From positions 1 to 11,125 of the forward strand of contig WFZY01000008.1 of the NCBI GenBank assembly GCA_015489265.1: 11,125 nt of DNA, read 5' to 3'. Shown here in pieces: positions 6,413 to 11,125 of this stretch. Each line of letters starts with the position of its first letter. Position 1 is the first letter of the stretch. The DNA comes from Flavobacteriaceae bacterium. GTDB lineage: Bacteria > Bacteroidota > Bacteroidia > Flavobacteriales > Flavobacteriaceae. The notes below the pieces were generated by a model. It was not told the origin of the DNA and did no database searches. It was given only the letters and a program-made list of their open reading frames with translations. Position numbers and translations under genes: made by a program.

Positions 6413-6516
6413 TGTCATTTCGACAGAGCGAAGCGATGAGAAATCTATTTGTCAATTGAAAACGAGAAAATTAAAGATAAGATTTCTCTCTCTACGAAAG
6501 TAGGGACGAAATGGCA
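6413..6516. repeat. 104-bp inverted repeat element (MITE/REP-like)
   Basis: Left arm: TGTCATTTCG (6413-6422) to GAGAAATCT (6438-6446). Right arm: AGATTTCTC (6480-6488) to CGAAATGGCA (6507-6516). The two arms are inverse copies at both their ends but differ in the middle. The right arm's middle is itself a hairpin, TCTCTAC against GTAGGGA around GAAA. A 33-base AT-rich spacer joins the arms. There is no coding capacity. It fills most of the 192-bp gap between the HemD-like gene and the adenosyltransferase gene. I recall elements with the ends GTCATTTCG and GAGAAATCT as widespread between genes in Bacteroidota; this could not be checked here. Confidence 0.75.
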
Positions 6517-6566
6517 CTTAAGCTTTTATTTTATATTTATACTTAATCCTAATACTTTTAACTCGT

Positions 6567-7130
6567 ATGAAAATCTATACCAAAACAGGTGATAAAGGCA
6601 CCACTTTACTTATTGGTGGTACTCGTGTGGCAAAACATCATATCAAAATTGAAGCTTACGGAACAGTGGACGAACTAAATGCTTACATCGGTTTATTGCG
6701 TGATAAAATTGACCATGGTTATCAGGAAGAATTGATTGAAATACAAAATCGTTTGTTTACGCTGGGATCGTTTTTGGCACTTGACCTGCAAAAGCAAACT
6801 TTACCAAATGGGAAGCCCCGTTTAGATATTAAACCTATTGGTCAAGACGATATCACTTACCTTGAAAAAAAAATAGATGTAATGGAACAAGTTTTACCGG
6901 CTATGACACATTTTGTCTTACCGGGGGGGCATGAACAAGTGTCTATCTGTCATATTTGCAGAACCATTTGCCGCCGTGCCGAGCGAAAAGTTACTTATCT
7001 TAATGAAGTAGAACCGGTTTCGGAAGCATTAATAAAATATCTTAACAGATTGTCTGATTATTTGTTTGTGTTGGCACGAAAATTGTCTATGGATTTGCAA
7101 ATTAAAGAGATTCCTTGGATACCGGAATAA
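6567..7130 (+). CDS. PduO-type ATP:cob(I)alamin adenosyltransferase
   Basis: Transfers the 5'-deoxyadenosyl group of ATP to cob(I)alamin (or the corrinoid precursor) to make coenzyme B12 in the cytoplasm. The 187-residue length and all-helical pattern fit the PduO/MMAB family. The N-terminal ATP-binding segment YTKTGDKGTT (4-13) is intact, followed by AYGTVDELNAYIG (30-42), then the arginine-rich motif RTICRRAER (132-140) and NRLSDYLFVLAR (160-171), both hallmarks of the active site. Annotation systems often call such proteins cob(I)yrinic acid a,c-diamide adenosyltransferase. No B12-dependent mutase is nearby, so the consumer enzyme is elsewhere. The only other tetrapyrrole-related gene is the HemD-like one upstream, separated by the repeat element, so shared transcription is not shown. 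A run of seven G (6923-6929) lies inside the codons for LPGG, unusual in this AT-rich gene. Ends at TAA. Confidence 0.93.
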   Translation: MKIYTKTGDKGTTLLIGGTRVAKHHIKIEAYGTVDELNAYIGLLRDKIDHGYQEELIEIQNRLFTLGSFLALDLQKQTLPNGKPRLDIKPIGQDDITYLEKKIDVMEQVLPAMTHFVLPGGHEQVSICHICRTICRRAERKVTYLNEVEPVSEALIKYLNRLSDYLFVLARKLSMDLQIKEIPWIPE

Positions 7131-7133
7131 TTA

Positions 7134-7164
7134 TTGATTATTTAATTTTTTTTTATTATTTTTG
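7134..7164 (+). promoter_or_regulatory. Bacteroidota promoter for the DUF2795 gene
   Basis: TATTTTTG at 7157-7164 matches the -7 consensus TAnnTTTG, and TTG at 7134-7136 sits 20 bp upstream as a -33 element. Transcription would start near 7170, giving a leader of about 19 nt before the ATG at 7189. The promoter begins just 3 bp after the adenosyltransferase stop codon. Confidence 0.55.
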
Positions 7165-7188
7165 CCAGCTTTTTAAAATTTAAACACT

Positions 7189-7410
7189 ATGTATTGGACA
7201 TTAGAACTAGCATCCTATTTGAGTGACGCCCCTTGGCCGGCGACTAAAGATGAACTGATAGACTATGCTATCAGAACAGGCGCACCGCTTGAAGTCGTAG
7301 AAAATCTGCAAGAGATTGAAGAAGAAGAAGAAATTTTTGAAACGATTCAAGATATTTGGCCGGATTACCCGACCGAAGAAGATTTTCTTTGGAATGAAGA
7401 CGAATATTAA
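7189..7410 (+). CDS. DUF2795 small acidic protein
   Basis: A 73-residue protein with a large negative charge. The first part, YLSDAPWPATKDELIDYAIRT (10-30), is typical of DUF2795, a small helical, winged-helix-like family in which a helix of the type DELIDYA is conserved; the middle is a Glu run (EIEEEEEIFETI, 42-53) and the end is very acidic and aromatic (DYPTEEDFLWNEDEY, 59-73). There is no signal peptide or membrane segment, so it is cytoplasmic. Its function is unknown. It has its own promoter and a strong terminator, so it is probably a one-gene unit between the adenosyltransferase and secA. The same order is, as I recall, kept in other Flavobacteriia, which suggests selection. Ends at TAA. 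Confidence 0.85.
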   Translation: MYWTLELASYLSDAPWPATKDELIDYAIRTGAPLEVVENLQEIEEEEEIFETIQDIWPDYPTEEDFLWNEDEY

Positions 7411-7424
7411 ACCTTGATGTTAAT

Positions 7425-7469
7425 AAATACAAAAAAAAGTCTCTTTAAAGGGACTTTTTTTGTATTTTT
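7425..7469 (+). terminator. Rho-independent terminator after the DUF2795 gene
   Basis: AAGTCTC (7437-7443) pairs with GGGACTT (7450-7456, one G-T wobble) around a short TTTAAA turn, and the flanking A-run (7431-7438) pairs with the T-run (7455-7461), extended further by AATAC against GTATT. The downstream T-tract is followed by more T's at 7465-7469. It begins 15 bp after the stop codon. The right arm also carries a promoter element for secA. Confidence 0.85.
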
Positions 7470-7470
7470 G
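7463..7470 (+). promoter_or_regulatory. Likely secA -7 promoter element, overlapping the terminator
   Basis: TATTTTTG is an exact TAnnTTTG match in the descending T-tract of the preceding terminator. Transcription would begin near 7477, leaving a secA leader of about 73 nt. No firm -33 TTG is seen because that stretch is the terminator stem. It is the only exact match between the terminator and secA. Confidence 0.4.
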
Positions 7471-7487
7471 ATACCTATATAATTTAA

Positions 7488-7523
7488 GCTTTTTGGAAGT
7501 ATAAATATCGTTTTTCAAAAAGC
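7488..7523 (+). promoter_or_regulatory. Hairpin in the secA leader
   Basis: GCTTTTTG (7488-7495) and CAAAAAGC (7516-7523) are perfect inverse copies separated by 20 bases, and ATTTTTA follows at once. In the secA transcript this would form an 8-bp stem ending 26 nt before the start codon. It could be an attenuator, an mRNA-stability element or a translation control site; nothing in the sequence decides between them. Confidence 0.45.
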
Positions 7524-7549
7524 ATTTTTACGATTAAAACCCATTGAAT

Positions 7550-10500
7550 ATGAATATTGTCAATTCTTTGCTTAAAGTATTTTTAGGCGATAAAAAAACC
7601 AAAGATATCAAACAAATGCAGCCCCTTGTCGAGCAAGTAAACAGCTTGGGACCGGCGTTGCAACAACTTAGTATAGATGAATTAAGGCATAAAACCCAAG
7701 AATTTAGAGATAAAATTAAAGCGGCAACTCAAGAATTGCGTGACAAACAAGATGCCTTACGTCAAAAAGCCGAACAAGAATCTGATTTGGAAGCGCGTGA
7801 AACTATTTATGACGAGATTGATGCTATTGAAGATGAAGTCTATAAAATAGAAGAAAAGGTTTTAGATGATATTTTACCGGAAGCTTTTGCCGTGGTTCGC
7901 GAAACAGCCAGACGTTTCAAAGAAAATGAAACCTTGGAAGTAACCACAACGCCGCTGGATAGAGAATTGTCAGCTACCCGTGATTATATTACGGTCAATG
8001 ACGACAAAACCATTTGGTCTAACCGTTGGAATGCCGAAGGCAAAGAAGTGGTCTGGGATATGGTACACTATGATGTGCAAATCATGGGGGGAATCGTCTT
8101 GCATCAAGGTAAAATTGCCGAGATGATGACCGGTGAAGGTAAAACTTTGGTGGCGACTTTACCCTTATATCTCAATGCTTTACCCGGACGTGGTTCCCAT
8201 TTGGTAACAGTCAATGATTACTTAGCCAAACGGGATGCCGCTTGGATGGGACCTATTTTTGAATTTCTCGGTTTACGCGTCGATTGTATCGACCGGCACC
8301 AGCCCAATACCCCGCAACGTCGCAAAGCTTATGAAGCGGATATTACTTATGGTACTAACAATGAATTTGGTTTTGACTACTTACGTGACAATATGGCACA
8401 TACCACTTCCGATTTGGTACAACGTGAACACAATTATGCCATAGTTGATGAAGTCGATTCGGTATTGATTGACGATGCCCGTACACCTTTAATTATTTCC
8501 GGTCCTATAGAACAAGGTGACCGGCACGAATTTAACGAACTGAAGCCGTATATCGAAAAAATTTATCAAGAACAAAAAGCTGCCATGCTCAAAGAATTAG
8601 CATTGGCAAAAAAATTGATTAAAGAAGGCAATACCAAAGAAGGTGGTTTTCACTTATTGCGTGTTTATCGCGGCTTACCGAAAAATAAAGCATTAATCAA
8701 ATTCTTGAGCGAAGAAGGTATCAAGCAACTCTTGCAAAAAACCGAAGCCAAGTATATGGAAAACAATAATGCTTTGATGCCCGAAGTGGACAAAGAATTA
8801 CTGTTTGTCATTGATGAGAAAAACAATTCCATTGAATTGAGTGACAAAGGGGTTGAATTTTTATCCAAAGATACCGCCCCCGATTTCTTTATTTTGCCAA
8901 ATATCAGTGAAGAAATCGGTAAAATAGACCAATCCGATGCCGACGATGCCGAAAAAGCCGCTCAAAAAGACCAATTGTTTAGAGAATATGCTGCCAAAAG
9001 TGAGCGTTTGCATACTTTAAATCAATTGCTCAAAGCTTATACATTATTTGAAAAAGATGTCGAATATGTGGTATTAGACGGACAAGTCAAGATTGTTGAT
9101 GAGCAAACCGGTCGTATCATGGAAGGACGTCGTTATTCCGACGGACTACACCAAGCCATTGAAGCCAAAGAAAATGTCAAAATTGAAGATGCAACTCAAA
9201 CCTATGCCACGGTAACTTTGCAAAACTTTTTCCGTATGTACCGCAAATTAGCCGGTATGACGGGTACTGCCGTTACCGAAGCCGGTGAATTGTGGGATAT
9301 TTATAAATTAGATGTAGTAGAAGTGCCGACTAACAAACCTTTGGCACGGATTGATAAAGATGATAAAATTTATAAAACCAAACGCGAGAAATACAATGCG
9401 ATTATTCAAGAGATACAACAACTAACGCAGCAAGGCAGACCGGTATTGGTGGGTACCACTTCGGTAGAAACGTCAGAGTTGTTGAGTAAAATGTTACATT
9501 ATGTTAAAGTACCGCACAATGTTTTAAACGCCAAACAACACAAACGTGAAGCGGAAATTGTTGCAGAAGCCGGAAATCCGGGTGTGGTTACCATAGCCAC
9601 TAACATGGCTGGTCGTGGTACTGATATCAAGTTGGCACCCGAAGTTAAAGAAGCCGGCGGACTGGCAATTATCGGTACAGAACGCCACGATTCAAGACGG
9701 GTTGACCGGCAGTTGCGCGGTAGGGCAGGGCGTCAAGGTGACCCCGGGTCCTCACAATTTTATGTGTCATTAGAAGATGATTTGATGCGTTTGTTCGGTT
9801 CTGAAAAAATAGCCAAAATCATGGACCGCATGGGAATGAAAGAAGGGGATGTTATTCAACACCCAATGATTTCAAAATCTATAGAACGCGCCCAAAAGAA
9901 AGTAGAAGAGAACAACTTTGGTATCCGTAAACGTTTGCTCGAATACGACGATGTAATGAATGCGCAACGGGAGTTGGTTTACAAACGGCGGCGTCATGCA
10001 CTCGAAGGTGAACGGCTCAAAGTGGATATCGCCAATATGATTTACGAAGCCATTGAAACCATAGTTGAGCAAACCAAACCGGCTAAAGATTTTGAAGGTT
10101 TTGAAAAGGAATTGATTACAACTTTTGCCATCAATTCGCCGGTAACAAAAGATGAGTTTTTAAATCTGTCGGAAAAAGAATTGGTCGAAAAACTCTACGA
10201 AACAGCGACTAAACATTATAAAGAAAAAATTGCCCGTTCGGCACAGATTGCTTTTCCGGTAATCAAGCAAGTATATGAAAACGAAGGCGATCGCTATAAA
10301 CGTATTGTGGTACCTTTTACTGATGGGACTCGCGAAATCAAAGTTACCACCGACTTGAAAGAAGCTTATGAATCGGAAGGTAAAAAGTTGGTTGATGATT
10401 TTGAAAAAAATATTTCGTTGGCTATCATTGATGAAGCTTGGAAAGAACATTTGCACAAGATGGACCAACTGAAAACGTCGGTACAAATGGCGTCTTACGA

Positions 10501-10906
10501 ACAAAAAGATCCGGTATTGATATACAAATTTGAAGCTTTCGAATTGTTTAGAAGCATGTTGGATAAAGTTAATAAAGATGTTTTATCATTCTTATTTAAA
10601 GGTGATTTACCGACGCAAGATCCTAACCAAGTTCAGGAAGCGCGTCAACCGCGACGCCGTAAGCCCAAATATACTGAAAGTCGCACCGACAATATTCCTT
10701 CATTGGAAGAAATGGCCGCTAATAATCGCCAAGCCATGCAAGGCGGACAAAAACAAGAAATAACTTCGCCTATTCGTAAAGGCAAAACTTACGGTCGGAA
10801 TGAAATTGTGACGATTATGAATGTCAATAATGGACAAAAACAAGAGATAAAATATAAAAAAGCCCGACCGTTGTTGCAAACCGGCGAATGGGTGATTCAA
10901 GATTAA
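7550..10906 (+). CDS. secA: Preprotein translocase ATPase subunit SecA
   Basis: SecA is the ATPase motor that pushes unfolded preproteins through SecYEG at the inner membrane. In this 1,118-residue protein the order is: N-terminal helices with a charged coiled-coil insert (about 56-105), nucleotide-binding domain 1 with Walker A MTGEGKT (193-199) and Walker B VDEVD (299-303), a preprotein cross-linking region widened by a large insert (about 320-480), nucleotide-binding domain 2 with GTTSVETSE (635-643), TNMAGRGTDIKL (684-695) and QLRGRAGRQGDPG (721-733), the helical scaffold (from 775), and the two-helix finger around DEAWKEHLHKMDQLKTSVQM (961-980) with Y983 near the tip. E. coli SecA has 901 residues; the extra length comes from the two inserts and is usual in Bacteroidota. 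The C-terminal SEC-C zinc motif (CxC...CH/C) is absent: the tail after GRNE (1082-1085) is a lysine-rich beta-like stretch ending EWVIQD. The start is the ATG at 7550; a TTG two codons upstream is possible. Confidence 0.99.
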   Translation: MNIVNSLLKVFLGDKKTKDIKQMQPLVEQVNSLGPALQQLSIDELRHKTQEFRDKIKAATQELRDKQDALRQKAEQESDLEARETIYDEIDAIEDEVYKIEEKVLDDILPEAFAVVRETARRFKENETLEVTTTPLDRELSATRDYITVNDDKTIWSNRWNAEGKEVVWDMVHYDVQIMGGIVLHQGKIAEMMTGEGKTLVATLPLYLNALPGRGSHLVTVNDYLAKRDAAWMGPIFEFLGLRVDCIDRHQPNTPQRRKAYEADITYGTNNEFGFDYLRDNMAHTTSDLVQREHNYAIVDEVDSVLIDDARTPLIISGPIEQGDRHEFNELKPYIEKIYQEQKAAMLKELALAKKLIKEGNTKEGGFHLLRVYRGLPKNKALIKFLSEEGIKQLLQKTEAKYMENNNALMPEVDKELLFVIDEKNNSIELSDKGVEFLSKDTAPDFFILPNISEEIGKIDQSDADDAEKAAQKDQLFREYAAKSERLHTLNQLLKAYTLFEKDVEYVVLDGQVKIVDEQTGRIMEGRRYSDGLHQAIEAKENVKIEDATQTYATVTLQNFFRMYRKLAGMTGTAVTEAGELWDIYKLDVVEVPTNKPLARIDKDDKIYKTKREKYNAIIQEIQQLTQQGRPVLVGTTSVETSELLSKMLHYVKVPHNVLNAKQHKREAEIVAEAGNPGVVTIATNMAGRGTDIKLAPEVKEAGGLAIIGTERHDSRRVDRQLRGRAGRQGDPGSSQFYVSLEDDLMRLFGSEKIAKIMDRMGMKEGDVIQHPMISKSIERAQKKVEENNFGIRKRLLEYDDVMNAQRELVYKRRRHALEGERLKVDIANMIYEAIETIVEQTKPAKDFEGFEKELITTFAINSPVTKDEFLNLSEKELVEKLYETATKHYKEKIARSAQIAFPVIKQVYENEGDRYKRIVVPFTDGTREIKVTTDLKEAYESEGKKLVDDFEKNISLAIIDEAWKEHLHKMDQLKTSVQMASYEQKDPVLIYKFEAFELFRSMLDKVNKDVLSFLFKGDLPTQDPNQVQEARQPRRRKPKYTESRTDNIPSLEEMAANNRQAMQGGQKQEITSPIRKGKTYGRNEIVTIMNVNNGQKQEIKYKKARPLLQTGEWVIQD

Positions 10907-10924
10907 TTCTTAATTTTTATTAAT

Positions 10925-10956
10925 AAAAAAGAGTGCCTTTGAAAGCACTCTTTTTT
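10925..10956. terminator. Bidirectional rho-independent terminator after secA
   Basis: AAAAAAGAGTGC (10925-10936) pairs perfectly with GCACTCTTTTTT (10945-10956) around the 8-base loop CTTTGAAA. With A's on the left and T's on the right it can stop transcription from secA and from the convergent gene that ends at 10965. Confidence 0.92.
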
Positions 10957-10964
10957 AATAGATT

Positions 10965-11125
10965 TTATTCCGGGCAAAGCCCTGTGTCTATGTAAGGGAT
11001 ATCAAGTTGTTGCATTGTTTTTTGAATAGCAATCAATTGATTAATATCCGTTTTTAATTTTTGTTGTAATTGTTGCAAAGTCTTTTGGGCTATTTTATAA
11101 GATTTTAAATGTTCCGGCGTAGGTC
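10965..11125 (-). CDS. C-terminal part of an unidentified protein (gene runs off the window)
   Basis: On the minus strand an open frame enters from the right edge and ends at TAA (10967-10965), giving 52 residues: PTPEHLKSYKIAQKTLQQL, then QQKLKTDINQLIAIQKTMQQ and LDIPYIDTGLCPE. The first two-thirds is a Gln/Lys/Leu-rich helix with heptad-like spacing, probably a coiled coil; the end is a short non-helical tail with one Cys. The stop lies 9 bp from the shared terminator, as expected for a real convergent gene. I do not recognise the family. Five-prime end and full length are unknown. Confidence 0.6.
   Translation of the reverse strand, partial: PTPEHLKSYKIAQKTLQQLQQKLKTDINQLIAIQKTMQQLDIPYIDTGLCPE

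Noticed and set aside
6375..6566. Riboswitch (cobalamin) before the adenosyltransferase gene
   Set aside because: The structure here is a symmetric inverted repeat, and I find no B12-box-like core; the palindromic repeat explains the folding.
10160..10504. 114-residue open frame on the minus strand inside secA
   Set aside because: It is antisense to the conserved two-helix finger region of SecA and is Phe-rich low-complexity, so it is a shadow.

Overview
The window looks like ordinary core chromosome of a bacterium in the phylum Bacteroidota, most likely class Flavobacteriia or a close relative. The evidence is the set of families: a GIN-domain (DUF2807) secreted protein, an OstA-like lipopolysaccharide-transport protein, a DUF4271 membrane protein directly before a HemD-family protein, and the order PduO-type adenosyltransferase, DUF2795 protein, long SecA of about 1,120 residues. 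The promoters agree: several genes have the Bacteroidota -7 element TAnnTTTG and no convincing Shine-Dalgarno sequence. DNA is AT-rich, and coding sequence is denser in G and C than the spacers.

Layout. Positions 6-1034 (minus) encode a membrane-anchored endonuclease/exonuclease/phosphatase protein. It is divergent, across only 35 bp, from kdsA (1070-1882, plus), the KDO-8-phosphate synthase of lipopolysaccharide core synthesis, here of the metal-dependent class. A spacer with two hairpin-forming elements follows. Next come a GIN-domain exported protein (2066-2896) and, overlapping it by 23 bp, an OstA/LptA-like periplasmic protein (2874-4496). A 436-bp non-coding stretch (4497-4932) holds a possible signal-peptide gene remnant, an 11-bp direct repeat with 21-bp period, and a second copy of the palindromic repeat. 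Then come the DUF4271 membrane protein (4933-5601) and, with ATGA stop/start overlap, the HemD-like protein (5598-6374). A 192-bp spacer carrying a large inverted repeat separates these from the cobalamin adenosyltransferase (6567-7130), the small acidic DUF2795 protein (7189-7410), a terminator, and secA (7550-10906). A bidirectional terminator separates secA from the 3' end of a convergent, unidentified gene (10965-11125, minus).

How the genes relate. Two genes concern lipopolysaccharide (kdsA for the KDO sugar, the OstA-like gene for transport to the outer membrane). SecA drives export of the signal-peptide proteins, including the GIN and OstA-like products. The HemD-like and PduO-type proteins belong to tetrapyrrole and cobalamin metabolism but are not in one operon here.

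I see no clearly new multi-gene system, no CRISPR array, no transposase, and no tRNA or rRNA gene. The most interesting signals are in the spacers: a LytTR-like pair of direct repeats with no obvious target gene, a modular family of palindromic repeats whose two copies differ by pairing-preserving changes, and the secA leader, where a promoter overlaps the upstream terminator and is followed by a hairpin.
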